Source: Agapetus fuscipes (taxonomy: Eukaryota > Arthropoda > Insecta > Trichoptera > Glossosomatidae). Taken from it: a stretch of 64,000 bases of DNA. Of this stretch, positions 21,651 through 32,611 are shown in pieces (the first letter of the stretch is position 1; every line of letters starts with the position of its first letter). The stretch is from the NCBI GenBank assembly GCA_951799405.1, contig OX637345.1, positions 5,270,001-5,334,000 of the forward strand, given 5' to 3'. A program made the translations under genes and the position numbers. The notes under the pieces are model-generated. The model worked only from the letters and a program-made list of their open reading frames with translations, ran no database searches and was not told the origin of the DNA.

Positions 21651-22388
21651 GTTGCTCTCTCTCCAAATACAATGTCTCCATACTTACTGCACTTTTTCCT
21701 TATTTCGTTCCTCGTCTTTCACCATCCTTTATTCTCATTTTTCTTCAGTCTCGCGATGAAACCATCACTTTGCTGTTTCCATTTTTCGCAGTTCTTTCTG
21801 CGGTGCAAGATTTCGGTGAGTTTTTTTTAACCCCACACGCCTGTCCGTTCTGCACTCCGAGTACAAAGAATTACGTAAACTGCCCTTCGATTGAGTTAAT
21901 CAAAAGAATGTATGAAAACTAAATCATTCACTGAGAGTGCTGTTGTATGTTGCATACATTTTCGATTCACGTAATGTTTTGTACTCGGAGAACTGCGGAA
22001 TAAGAGCATAACCAGCGTTGCAGTATAATAACACCATAAATTCAAGTCTCCCAGCTGATTTATTACGTGAGATATTCTCTTCTATACCCCAAGTATAAAA
22101 TTTCACGTTTAAACCAATCATATCCTAAACCAAAAGAAATGCATGGAATCTAGAACAGTGTACCTATTGAGCGTTTTGGTTCCTGTACATTTTTGATTAA
22201 ATGCAGTTTAGACGTATAGTTTGATGTAAGCCGATCGTGAAGTTAGGCCGATTTGGATATGCCTGGGCACTTCATTAAATTTCTGGGCATTTCGTGAAAT
22301 GCCTACACTCGATTACAAAAAAAATTAAAAGAACAAATTATTAAAAATGAGTAAAAAAATCCATAGTCAAAAAAACTGATTAAAATAT
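21651..22388. other. Unassigned; includes a family G foldback (about 21850-22000)
   Basis: CTCCGAGTACAAAGAATTAC at 21857 and GTAATGTTTTGTACTCGGAG near 21972 face each other across about 100 bp. A similar pair occurs at 440-575. CCAAGTATAAAATTTCACGT near 22090 recurs near 58880. No gene is seen. Confidence 0.45.
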
Positions 22389-22965
22389 TTATAACTTCGG
22401 ATACAGACGAACCGTTATTGGAAAAGTTTTTTCACGATAATTTGTTGGTGTCGTGACCAATGCCCTCAGAAGACACCTTTGTTGTGCTGCGAGCAAGGAT
22501 GAGTTTTTTTTATGAAATGTGGCTTGTTTACAAATAAAAAAATATTTAAAAACCGTAAACGGACAGTTAATAAAGAACTTTATTCTCAACGTTTCGTTGC
22601 AGTGTCGCAACCACAGATCACGGAATATGTCGCAACCACAGATCACGGAATATAACGAGATATGGTTTATTTCTATTGTAGTATCAAAACCAGCTGTCAC
22701 CGTATTTTCGGTAGGCGGGAACCACAGATCACTGAATATAAAGTCGCAACCAACGTCCTAAGGAAGACACCCTTGTGATGCGTTGAGCAAGGATGAATTT
22801 TTGTATGATTTTTATTGACTTGAAAAAAAATCACTCATAAATTCGGATATGAGCCGAAAAGTTATTTACGAACTTAATTAACAACACCTCTTTAGTGTCT
22901 TAACCAGCACCCTCGGAGACACTGTTATTGTGCGTAGAGCTAGGATGAACTTTTTTGCAAGATTA
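22389..22965. repeat. Diverged direct repeats with an internal hammerhead-like remnant
   Basis: Three related blocks (about 22395-22515, 22740-22810 and 22835-22960) share AACTTCGGATA or ATTCGGATATG starts, a GAAGACACC or GGAGACACT core and GAGCAAGGATGA ends. Between them, on the minus strand at 22582-22618, GTTGC-hairpin-GCAAC-GAAACGTTGAG matches the right half of the hammerhead-like motif, but CTGANGA is degenerate. The string CACAGATCACGGAATAT is duplicated at 22613 and 22638. Confidence 0.5.
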
Positions 22966-23696
22966 GCCTTATTTTTTTTAAATGCCCCGGTTTAGTACAA
23001 TCTACCTTATTCTACATGCAGTTTTGTTATATGATCCGCTTTTGTACGTACATACATATATATAGAGAGTGCATTGGGGTAGCACAGATCCAGCAGAGGC
23101 TTCAGTGGCTTTCAGCAGTTTCAGCGAACACAATACACATATCATACGCCTGGCTGAAAGATAAACCGCAAGTATTGAATGACGATACAATTTTTCACAT
23201 TTTTCTTGCATATGGACGGTGAAAAGGCGACATAACCTAAATTGTTCAGGAGAGCAGTTTTAAGTTTGAGATTGCAGAAAAATTACATAACTTCTTTATT
23301 TTTTTTTATCATATCGTTAAAATCAAAACAGCTCTAAAATGAAAAAATAATAGGCATTTATTGGCATTCCTATTAATGTGGTTTTACGTTTTTTTTTTAA
23401 GTAGCAAGCGCCTTTAGGACAAAAAAGGCCAAAATCTTGTCGATTACACCAAAACCATACTTCGCAAACGCAGTTGTTTTCTTGGGCATAAACAAAAAAA
23501 AAATCACCGTAGAGCTTTGGGAGTTGGTGCATTAGAAAGCGCGGCAAATTTTAAGTAAAATAGCCATCGATATAAATAATATACAATTTAAATCAATGAA
23601 AATAGCATTCATAACTTATTTTTGACCAAAACTTCCTTTTAACCGTCGATATGAAATTGCGGTAATAATAAATAACACAACAACAAAAAAAAAACA
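22966..23696. other. Unassigned AT-rich sequence
   Basis: No coding domain or repeat family recognised. Confidence 0.35.
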
Positions 23697-24019
23697 CAAC
23701 TAAGCTACACATATAGTGTAACTCCTTGCCGCGTTATCCCCGAAGGGGTCGCATGTGGCGAGTTGAACCTATTTATTTTTACAGGTAAGGGGGCCGGCCT
23801 TACGCCAACCACTTCAGTTGAAGTGGGGTTTTCCCAGCTCCGATGGGGCTGGTACTCATTTCTTGTGAAGGGTGAGTAAACCTTGCCGGTATTTTTATTA
23901 TGGGGTTTGAAATGAACACCGAAATAGGAAATCATTTCTGACACCCTCCTCGGTGGGATTCGAACCCGAGCTCACGGGGTAGAATGCAAGCACTCTACCA
24001 ACTGAGCTATCGACCGGAC
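23697..24019 (-). mobile_element. SINE-A, full length
   Basis: The copy runs on the minus strand from GTCCGGTCGATAGCTCAGTT to the GCTTAGTTG 3' end and is highly similar to the reference copy at 19191-19529, including the GGAGGGTGTCAGAAATGATT junction. Both promoter boxes are intact. Confidence 0.9.
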
Positions 24020-24111
24020 AAACAAACGCGCCAATTTGTTATCTTTTCGAAAATTTACCTGACCAGTCATACGTTCCAATATTACTTTTTTACCATAAAC
24101 GCAACTGAAAA

Positions 24112-24436
24112 CTCAACTAAGCTACACATGTAGTGTAACTTCTTGCCGCGTTATTCTCGAAAGGTTTCCCATGTGGCGAGTGTAACCTATTTATTTTTAT
24201 AGGTAAGGGGGCTGGCCTAACGCCAGGCGCTTCAGTTGAAGTGGGGGTTTCCCAGCTCCCGAGGGGGCTGGTTCTCATTTCTTGTGAAGGCTGAGTAAAC
24301 ATTGCTGGTATTTTATTTTGGGGTTTGAAATGAACACCGAAACGAGAAATCATTTCTGAAACCCTCGGTGGGATTCGAGTCCGAGCTCACGGCATGGAAT
24401 GCAAGCACTCTACCAACTGAGCTACCGACCGGACTT
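24112..24436 (-). mobile_element. SINE-A, full length
   Basis: A second complete minus-strand copy lies only 92 bp from the previous one. It differs at scattered positions (GGACTCGAATCCCACC in the B box), so the two are independent insertions rather than a duplication. Confidence 0.88.
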
Positions 24437-24462
24437 TTAATTTGTAATTACTCAATAACTAT

Positions 24463-24740
24463 TTTGACCGGTCCGTAGTCCAGTAGTAACACTTCAGACT
24501 CTTAAATGGAAGGTTGTGGGTTCGAATCCCGGCGGAGCACAGAAAATATACCATTTATATTTTCAAATTTTCTCTACGCTGGGCTGAAAATTCATAATCC
24601 TTTACCAAGACTTTAAAGACCGGTCATTGATATGTCCATCCAGCCTTACAGCAACTGAGTCTTGCTTGAGAATTGGTGCTTTTGAGGTGTAATACATACA
24701 ACATCAGCACTCGCCAAATAAATCAGTCTAATTTATTTTA
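24463..24740 (+). mobile_element. SINE-B, full length
   Basis: It starts GACCGGTCCGTAGTCCAGTA, with B box GGTTCGAATCCCGG, then TATACCATTTATATTTTC, CATCCAGCCTTACAGCAACT, and the tail TTTGAGGTGTAATACATACA ending AAATAAATCAGTCTAATTTA. The tail lacks the usual GCGACGACCAAGCTCGCAGA segment. Confidence 0.88.
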
Positions 24741-24854
24741 TTAACCAGATGTAACGCAGAGTCACAACTTTTGTCAAAAAATCAGGATGAAAGATTTCAA
24801 ATGACGCTGTTTTATTTCAAACAAACGACACCCAAATTTCAACCACCTTGACTC

Positions 24855-25095
24855 CTCCTTGACTGATAGGTTGGTTGGCTGACCACCCGTGCTGTAAAAA
24901 TCGGTTCACTTTTGCCAATGACACCCCGGTTTAGGGAACGGCGGCAGGAGTTGGAAGGTTTATGTTCATGTGAGGTTTTGCTTATTTGTATGCAGAATGT
25001 GTAGGCGCGAACCTACATGTGCCTATCTGTGGGCATGCATTTAATATGTGCCTTAAATGTTAACATATCCTTGCAGCTTAGGTTATAGATTGTCC
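24855..25095 (+). repeat. Family C copy
   Basis: It begins CCTTGACTGATAGGTTGGTT and ends GCAGCTTAGGTTATAGATT, with several deletions. Confidence 0.6.
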
Positions 25096-25616
25096 GCTTT
25101 GCCATAGCATCCCGTTTGAGAAAAAAGTTAAAACTTTTTAAGAAAAGCAAGACCTTACGCTATGGGGATAAAACGGTTGGAAGTACGAAAGCAGTTATTT
25201 TTTTTACTTTTCCAGGAAATTTATAAATCTGAGAAGGAAAAAACCTGTTATGGAAGAGGTTAAATCAATTTTTATTGTAAATAGCAGAATCTATGGATGC
25301 ATAAATTGTGAATGGCAGCATAATCTGTGTAAGGTTAAACATTTATCTGCAATAAAACGTGATTAATGCAAGGGAAGGTGGAGAGTAACTAGCCACCCCT
25401 ATCCCAGCTGCGGGCAGATCTCCAAGGAATATGGGGAGGATAAGGTAATAGAAATCGCGAGGCAAGAATAAATATTTATATAAAAAAGAGTTAAGTTTTT
25501 TTAAAGTTGGATATAATATATGTATAACAGGGCTGTTAACTTTATTTTTAAAATTGTTTTCAAATAGTCCTAAAGGACTATAAAATAACGGCACGAAGAT
25601 TCTATGCTTGCTACGC
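25096..25616. other. Unassigned sequence
   Basis: No gene or repeat family recognised. Confidence 0.35.
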
Positions 25617-25890
25617 TACTAAGCTACACACATGGTGTAACATCTTATCTCTGAAGTGATTGCATGTGGCAGCTCCTGAGGTGCCTGGTACTCATTTTTG
25701 AAAAAACACTGAAACGGGAAATAATTTCTGACACCCTCGGTGGGATTCGAACCCGAGGTCTCGGTATGGAATGCAAGCACCCCTCGGGAGCTGGAAAATC
25801 CCCACTTCAACTGTAGATGGCGTAAGATCGTTCCCCTTGATTCCCCAAATACATAGGTTCCACTCGGCACATGCAAAAACCTTCGGGGTA
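25617..25890. mobile_element. Two SINE-A pieces joined head to head
   Basis: 25617-25779 is a minus-strand SINE-A with an internal deletion. From about 25780 the sequence switches to the plus-strand SINE-A 3' half (CCCCTCGGGAGCTGGAAAAT). The join lies inside the tRNA-like head and suggests inversion or recombination between copies. Confidence 0.65.
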
Positions 25891-26227
25891 GCTTATATGA
25901 ATTAATTTGGAAGTTTTTTTTGTATAGATGTTTGAATTTCAAGTTTTCTCAGCGGTTGCCCACCAATAACAATTTTTAATTTATCTTTTTCGTTCAACGA
26001 CTTTTTTGGAGTTTTGAAATGTGCATTCCTCATTAAAGATTTTAAATTATGATTACGGTCGTTAGACTGTACTGTAACTGTAACTCTGTCGCCATTCCGG
26101 TAGGGGTGGCCAGAGCCTCTGCAGAGCTGCCTCCATTTTTTCCTATCCTTATAAGTTTTTTAAATTTTTTACTGTTTAATTGCTTAGAATTTGTTTGTTT
26201 TATATATTTGATTGTATTAATTGCTTG
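25891..26227. other. Unassigned sequence
   Basis: No gene or repeat family recognised. Confidence 0.3.
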
Positions 26228-26490
26228 TACTCCTTGACTGCTAGGTTGGTATGCGGCTGACCACCCATACTGTAAAAAATGGTTCACTTTGCCAATGTCA
26301 CCCCTGCTTCAGGGAAGGTCGGCAAGAGTTGCAGGGCTTATGTTCATTTGAGATTGGGGTTTTTATATTGTAGGTCCACATGCAGCATGTGTAAGCGCGA
26401 AATTATGCATGTCTGCTTGTGCGAATGCATTTAATATGAATCTCAAATGATACATATCTTTGCAGCTTAGATTTAGATTTAGATTAGATT
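26228..26490 (+). repeat. Family C copy, full length
   Basis: It runs from ACTCCTTGACTGCTAGGTTG to GCAGCTTAGATTTAGATTTA and is most like the copy at 8690-8950. Confidence 0.7.
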
Positions 26491-26540
26491 ACATACCTCT
26501 TTCAATTCATTCATATCCATCACCTTTTTCATGCATTTTC

Positions 26541-26974
26541 TTCTTTTTTTTGGAATGAAAAAAACGGATGTTACTGACCGTGGAAATAGAAGAACGATTT
26601 TCTCTACGTTTCGTCAGATTCATATCCGACGTCTTCAGGAGGCGTGTGTCTTCTACAAGGAAGAAACACGAACTGCTGAATTATTGTTGTTTGCTCGAAG
26701 TCGAAGGTTGTACGTACATTTATTGACCTTCGATGATGCATTCATAGATGTCGCAATAGCTCCACTTGTACAGAAGGACGATCCTATGTCATCATGTGAA
26801 ACCGTCCGATTAATGAAAGGGTGGTTACTAACCTCCATATACTGGAAAGAATTAGTTCCTTGTAGAAGACACACGCCTCCTGATGACGTCAGATATGACT
26901 CTGACGAAACGTAGAGAAAATCGTTCTTCTCTTTCCACGATCAGTAACATCCGTTTTTTTCATTAAAAAAAAAG
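26541..26974. mobile_element. Family D foldback element, about 115-bp inverted arms
   Basis: The left arm (26554-26668) and right arm (about 26850-26964) are long imperfect reverse complements sharing ACGGATGTTACTGA, CGATTTTCTCTACGTTTCGT and GAGGCGTGTGTCTTCTACAA. The T-run and A-run outside extend the symmetry. Each arm holds a hammerhead-like core facing out from the centre. The 127-codon frame across the element is a by-product of the inverted repeat. The ~180-bp centre has no recognisable domain. Confidence 0.85.
26877..26916 (+). ncRNA. Hammerhead-ribozyme-like motif (family D, right arm)
   Basis: In order: CTC (26877-26879), the canonical core CTGATGA (26880-26886), one extra C, the stem GTCAGA/TCTGAC (26888-26893 and 26900-26905), GAAAC (26906-26910), GTA, then GAG (26914-26916), which pairs with the opening CTC as a 3-bp stem I. 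ACGT after GAA is self-complementary, as a dimer-type stem III would require. The left arm has the same motif on the minus strand (26602-26642, CTGAAGA). The extra base between core and stem II departs from the hammerhead consensus, so activity is unproven. Confidence 0.5.
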
Positions 26975-27885
26975 TGCATTCCTCAATAGGGTAGTTGCAG
27001 TGGAAGGGAAAACGGTTGAAAATAATATGGTTCTGTAGAGTACATTTCAAGGATCACAACCATGTATTTTTTTTGTAGTAAAAATAAAAATATCATTGAT
27101 AATTAAAAAAAATGAAATGCGGAGAATTTTAGTCGCGCCAAAACGCAGCGCGTTCGACTTCGCGAATCTTGACGTCAAAATGACGTCAAGATTCGCCACT
27201 GAGCCCGCCGATACCTACACTCCGAAAATGCATCGGCGTCATATCTACCTAAATAAACAAAATGACATTTTTTCCGGAAATCGAGAATACGCAAATTTTA
27301 AAGAGCTTTAGTTTAAAAACTAAGCCAGATATTTTTTTTTTGAAAACGCAGATGTATTTAAAAAAATATATTCTACCATTTTATACAGTGAAAAAAATAT
27401 GTGATACTTCCCTATTTTCAAATAAGAGAGGTTCTCATTACCCCACCTTCCCTTAGACACAAACGGGAGAATAGTAGGTACTGGAGAGATTAAAGAAAGG
27501 CAGACGGGGAAGAATCATAATATTACCAGGAATAAAATAGAAAACGTATTTCCCGGCACGTAAAACTCACAAACAAAAAAAAAAGGAAATTTCTCTGCTT
27601 TGTGTTAGAACAAAAAATGGATTCATTTCATCTCATATTTCGATTAGAGCCGTAACTATTACCATCAGTTTGATATCAAAATCAGAAAAATTCCAAGAAA
27701 AAACGTCTGCATTGATATATATTTTTTCAACTCAAGAAATTGAAATACGTCTTTGATATCTATAAAATCCTTTTAGTCTAATTCACAAGACAATATGAAC
27801 ATGTTTCAACTAATTTACACATATTGTGTAACTTCTTACATGTAATAATAATAAGTACTCTTTATGCTTTTACAGCTGGCTTCAA
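26975..27885. other. Unassigned sequence with a CRE-containing hairpin at 27162-27196
   Basis: GCGAATCTTGACGTCA at 27162-27177 is followed by AAA and its exact reverse complement, giving a 16-bp stem with TGACGTCA half-sites on both arms. The rest shows no gene. The short open frame from 27096 has no known domain. Confidence 0.5.
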
Positions 27886-28095
27886 ATTCTTGATTTTTTT
27901 CAGGTTGCTTGGCTTAAAGGTTGTGATGAGACTAATAACCTTTTCTGAAAAAATGATCACTTTGTCAACGTTATTTCTGTGTCAAGGAAGGGCGGAAAGT
28001 TTGTATGGCTAGTGTTTATTTGAGATTTGTTATTTTTTATTTCATTAGTACACATGTGGTAGTTGTAAGCAAGTTCTAACATACGCAGTAATTTG
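27886..28095 (+). repeat. Family C copy, strongly diverged
   Basis: The order of motifs is conserved (AGGTTGTGATGAGACTAATA, GTCAAGGAAGGGCGGAAAGT, GTTGTAAGCAAG), but identity is low, so this is an old copy. Confidence 0.45.
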
Positions 28096-28149
28096 TGACA
28101 ATTTTTGTTGTTAAAAATCAGTTCATTCTTAGTCGTCGTGCAGAGAAGG

Positions 28150-28200
28150 TGCTTCCTGAAGACGTTGCCAACGTCACCAACGAAACGTTGCGAATTTATG
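28150..28200 (+). ncRNA. Hammerhead-ribozyme-like motif (single copy)
   Basis: CTGAAGA (28156-28162), one extra C, a GTTG/CAAC stem (28164-28167 and 28178-28181), then GAAAC (28182-28186) and GTTG. It has the same architecture as families D, F and B but sits in otherwise unrelated sequence. Stem I pairing is weak (TTC with GAA after a bulge), so it is probably a decayed copy. The 22582-22618 remnant shares its GAAACGTTG half. Confidence 0.4.
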
Positions 28201-28215
28201 TAACTTCTCCTATAA

Positions 28216-28710
28216 CAGTCCGTCTGATATCTAAAAAACTTATTTACTGAAGTAATTACAATTGTATTTAAACCATCATCAAATTGGTTTGATGACTGAA
28301 AACGATAGCATTTTTTTAAAAAGTATTTGCAACACTTAAAAAAACATTTATTATCCTTTGCATCTTAATAAAATAAATCTAAAGTAGTGAAAAATTGTTT
28401 TGTGATTAAAATAGACCGCTCAAAAGCTTTTCTGCCGGGTCAGCTTTTTGGAGGCTATTTCCTACACTTGAAAGTCCTGTAAAGGCTCTTTAGGACGTTG
28501 AAATATGATGGGAGATATATTGCGAACGCTGAGTTAACACATTAAAGTTAATTTGTATGAGGCAGGGTATTAGCTAACGGTGCGTGTGACGCGATGTCGG
28601 AGTGGATTAAATAAAGCTGACTTAAACTGAATTTGGGAGGGAGCCAAAATAGATCCACGGCGTCACCACTATTGGGGGGCTACAAGTTAGTCCTAATCGT
28701 GAATATATTT
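28216..28710. other. Unassigned sequence
   Basis: No gene or repeat family recognised. Confidence 0.35.
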
Positions 28711-29474
28711 CTGTGCCTCCTGTGAAAAGTGATACAACTCGAGTTATACCCTTTTTGAGATTTTTACATAGCAATAATCAGAAAAAAATTAGCGATTTTT
28801 TGGTCTTACTCACATTCTTCTATCTGCTATAGTTTAGGAAATATAACTGGCAGGATTTAGGCAAAAAAACGTGAAAAGTGATATAAGTCAAGTTGTATCC
28901 CTTTTAGTAATTGATCCACACATTGTTTTTTACAAATCTATCGTGAATATTGATACATCTCGACTTATATCACTTTACACCAATTTTTGACTGGAATTGT
29001 AGCCAAGTTATACGATTCAGGTAAATTTTGAAAATACTACTATTTTAAGTACAACAATTGTGTCTTTGGGGTAGTATTTTTATAATTAGTTTGAGCAACA
29101 TTCTGCCTGGACCATTATCTTATGAGTTATTAAATTTAAAAAATATTAAGCTTTTTGTGTATCACTTTACTCAAAGACAACTTATAGGTGCAATATAATA
29201 TAACTCGACTTGTATCATTTATCACGTAATAAATGATACAAGTACAGGCAAAAAAAAGGTACAACTGACAGAGTTTAATCAATTATTTGTAAACTATAAT
29301 AGTAACCATAAAAATTAGAATGCACAGTGAAAGTGAATGTTTTTATCTACAAAATAAGGTACTTATGTGTAACCTAGCCCACTTAGTTCATGAATTAGAA
29401 TTTTTTAAATCTGGTTTTTGGTCTTCTGTAAAATGATGATTTTTGAGTTGTATCACTTTTCACAGGAGGCACAG
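28711..29474. mobile_element. TIR element with 30-bp termini and repeated internal motifs
   Basis: The terminal 30 bp at 28711-28740, starting CTGTGCCTCCTGTGAAAAGT, are the exact reverse complement of 29445-29474. ATTT flanks both sides and may be the target duplication. Variants of a GTGATACAACTCGAGTTAT-like motif recur inside in both orientations (for example ATAAGTCAAGTTGTATCC near 28878, CTCGACTTATATCACTTT near 28957, AACTCGACTTGTATCATT near 29205). No transposase frame is present. Superfamily is not assigned. Confidence 0.8.
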
Positions 29475-29744
29475 ATTTAGTATTTTTCATTTTGATTTGC
29501 TTACTTTTTTTACTTTTTTTTTTTCGAGGTATTGTATTTTTTTATGATATTATTTTTAAGAATGTATGTAAAAGACATAATGCTTCGTTGAAATAACTAA
29601 AGAAATAAATTTGTCTTGAAACTTCCGACACTTTATATCAAATAAGTGAAATAGTGGCAGTTAATTTTAATTTAAAATTTAATTTCTTGTTTTTAAGATA
29701 TTTTTTTGTAAATTATTTATAATATTTTGTGCTCCCTGACTGAT
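29475..29744. other. Unassigned AT-rich sequence
   Basis: Long T runs only; no gene recognised. Confidence 0.35.
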
Positions 29745-30016
29745 TTCACATGTAGCGAGTAGAACCTATTCATTTTTACAGGTAAAGGGGCTGGCATGAC
29801 GCTAACCTTTTCAGTTAAAGTGGAGATTTTGAAGCTCCCCGAGGAGGCTGGCACTCATTTCTTGTGAAAGCTGAGTAAGCTTTGCCGGTATTTTATTTTG
29901 AGGTTTGAAATAAACGCCGAAACGAGAAACCATTTCTGACACCTTCGTTGGGAGCCAAATCCGCACTCACGGCATGGAATGCAAGTACTCTACCAACTGA
30001 GCTATCGATCAGACTG
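29745..30016 (-). mobile_element. SINE-A, 3'-truncated
   Basis: The minus-strand head AGTCTGATCGATAGCTCAGT is followed by the SINE body to CATGTGAAATC. The B box is damaged (GGCTCCCAACGAAGG). Confidence 0.8.
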
Positions 30017-30199
30017 GGGTGAATTAAAAAAAGGCTAAAGAAAATCATGTTTTTTTTGTAATTTTTGAGAAAAAAACATCGTAAACATGTAAAAAATATA
30101 TATAAATCTATTTTTGTTTTGTCAATAATTTGAAACAAATACACAAAGCTCAAATTAGTAAGAAATGAATTTATTATGCAAACGCGCACTGCTTTTGAT

Positions 30200-30415
30200 T
30201 CTATAATCTATAATCTAAGTTGCAAGGATATATTCATTCAAAGCTCTCAGATGTATGCCCACAAACAAACACGTGTAGTTCGCGCTTACAAATGCTGATT
30301 GTGTACTTACAAATAAAATCCAAACCTCAAATGAACATAAGCCCTGCAACTCTTGCCGACATTCCCTGAAACAGGGGTGACATTGGCAAAGTGAACCATT
30401 TTTTACAGTATGATT
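30200..30415 (-). repeat. Family C copy
   Basis: The minus strand runs from ACTGTAAAAAATGGTTCACT to TTAGATTATAGATTATAGAA. The first ~25 bp of the unit are missing. Confidence 0.7.
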
Positions 30416-30939
30416 TACAGATTCATCAAAATATTATAAATCTTCAAAGACTAAGAAGCATTGGAATATTCTACGAAGGTGCGAAATTAGGTCCTTTATC
30501 TTTGATGTTGTATTCAAAGTAATAATGTGTCAATCTCCCCGCACGACCCTCACACAGGGATGATTGAAAGGCGTTATTAGTAATTACTTTTATATCGGAT
30601 CCAGAGGGGTTATCTAAGAGGGTCGTCCAAATAAATGTTACAAAAATTTCAGAAAATGCTTTTTTTTTATCCAGAGGGCTTGTCGTCAGAAGAGTCGTCC
30701 AAAAAAGTGTTACATGAACGTTACAGACTGTTTTTGTCTCTGATTTTTGACTACGAGCTTTGAGCCTTCAATATATTTCCCGCTCGAGAGAACTAAACGT
30801 CGGCAAACAAAATTACTAGATATAGAGCATGGTCTTACCCGAGAAAAACTATTTCACCTAGCCTTCTTTTTTTAACTAATTGAGCTAATGAACTATTCAA
30901 AATATCCTGTCTTTTATTTTAATTCAAGTAGTTTTAAAT
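30416..30939. other. Unassigned; short direct repeat near 30610 and 30670
   Basis: AGAGGG...GTCGTCCAAA-TGTTACA occurs twice about 75 bp apart (30618 and 30676). No gene is seen. Confidence 0.35.
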
Positions 30940-31010
30940 GCTATCTATAATCTAAGCTGCAAAGATATGTACACATTTAAGGCTCATATTAAATGCATGC
31001 CCACAGACAA
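30940..31010 (-). repeat. Family C 3' fragment
   Basis: It shows only the tail portion: CTATAATCTAAGCTGCAAAG and GCATGCCCACAGACA. Confidence 0.5.
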
Positions 31011-31499
31011 CACCTTCTCTCAGGATCAGTCTCCCCTCCACTGACCCACGCCCTGTATATCCATCCCATCCGGGGATGTGTTACAGGACTCGCATGCAAA
31101 AGTTATGTGAGATGCGAGTGGCAGAAGGCCCTCCCGTGAAGCTACACTTTCCCAAGTGTTTACACAAAGCAAAGGAGGCTCAGAAATCCCTGAAAGATTA
31201 TAGCCGTGAGGGTTTAGGGCTCGATGATTTTAAATTTACAAACAAAAATGCAAAGTGATTCAGAGCATCTTAACATATGACTTAAGGCCTAGAATTCGAG
31301 ATGCTACTACTGAGACTGTTCGGAAGGCGCTCTCCTGACTAAGTGGCCAACCACCATAGAGGCGGAAAAGAATAGAGAAAATAGAAAGAATGTCGGTCTA
31401 ATTAGACCGACGAGTTCTCGCCATAGCTGGCACAAAACTTTGAAAAAGCCTCAAAGCTGGATTTGTTGGCCACAAAGTCCGCGTATCCGATCGGGCCGA
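31011..31499. other. Unassigned; small open frame and an 18-bp palindrome
   Basis: A 60-codon open frame at 31076-31258 has no recognisable domain, and its GC content is higher than its surroundings, so it may be a fragment of an unidentified element. TCGGTCTAATTAGACCGA at 31393-31410 is a perfect palindrome. Confidence 0.35.
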
Positions 31500-31692
31500 T
31501 GGCCGGCCCACAGACAGGCACATGCACATTCGCACCCACACATTCTGCATGTGTGCATACAAATAAACAAAAACTCACATGATCATAAACCTTGCAACTC
31601 CTGCCGCCTTTCCCTGAAATCGGGGTGGCATTGACAAAAGTGAAACAATTTTTACAGCAAGGAGGATCAGCCTCGTACCAACCTACATACAT
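31500..31692 (-). repeat. Family C copy
   Basis: The minus strand begins GTAGGTTGGTACGAGGCTGA and ends near GTGCCTGTCTGTGGGC. Confidence 0.6.
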
Positions 31693-31929
31693 TAATATTT
31701 AATTCTTAATTCCTGGACGACCCTCGTATATTATAAGAAATACATATAATGTACTTTATTGATGGCGAAATTCAACTGGGGTCAATATTATGACTAGACT
31801 TATACTAAGTAAACTGTGACTGTAGCTGTGTATACATTACACTAGGGGTGGCTGAGGCCTCTGAAGAAATACTTGAACTCCTTACAGGAACTAACAGTTT
31901 ATGAATGCAAATGATCCTGTCGATAGCTG

Positions 31930-32100
31930 AGCACATTTGCCTGGAACAATTTGCCCGTCGGTGTTCGCGCGAACCAGCCTACCACCACCTTCAGAAAGGG
32001 ACTGAAGACACTGCTTTTCTCCAGAAGCCATGGCGCCCTTGAGATGGTCCTGGACCATTAAATGGCGCCACAGGAAAAAATCATCCATCATCATCATATA
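31930..32100 (+). pseudogene. LINE ORF2 C-terminal fragment with (ATC)n tail
   Basis: The plus strand reads WNNLPVGVRANQPTTTFRKG and LKTLLF, a variant of the CR1/Daphne-type C-terminal block. A short UTR and CATCATCATCAT end follow. It is related to but distinct from LINE-1 and LINE-3 here. The antisense open frame over it is spurious. Confidence 0.65.
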
Positions 32101-32611
32101 AAATCCTTGCGTTCAAAGCCAGAAGACTAGGGCTAGATTCCTCCACATTGCTATGTATTTTTGTTCTTTAAAATTCAGAATTGAGTCAGGGTATTTAAAA
32201 AAATAAGATGTTTTGTATCTTTTGTATATGTAGGAATATGTAAATAATACCTACACAAACAAGAGACACACATAATAGAGTATCTGATACTCTACCGCGA
32301 TATTTTTTTTATGTGTGTTTGGTATCAGATGATAAAACAAACATCGTTTGGGTGATAAAGAGAATAAACACCGCGTAGAGAAATGAACGCGTCATCTTTT
32401 TTTGGGGGCGAAAGTGAAAATATACAGAAACATAATAAGATTACTGATTTTTATCCTCAGCCGCTGGGTACAATGAGAAGGGAGAAGGGAATGAGGCAAA
32501 CAAGTAAAAGCTCTGGCAGCATTCGTGCAACAATTTCCCTACTTTTAAAAATATTTTTCGTGAAAAGATTGTATTAAGCTCGTGTATTTAACAATAATAA
32601 ATTATTAAAAT
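32101..32611. other. Unassigned sequence
   Basis: ATAGAGTATCTGATACTCTA near 32275 is a short palindrome. No gene is recognised. Confidence 0.35.

Noticed and set aside
24463..24540. Possible tRNA gene at the SINE-B head
   Set aside because: The cloverleaf is incomplete and the head is part of a repeated SINE.
26531..26914. 127-codon open frame
   Set aside because: It spans both arms of the family D foldback and has no known domain; openness follows from the inverted repeat.
31076..31258. 60-codon open frame as a small gene
   Set aside because: No recognisable domain or splice context; may be a fragment of an unknown element.
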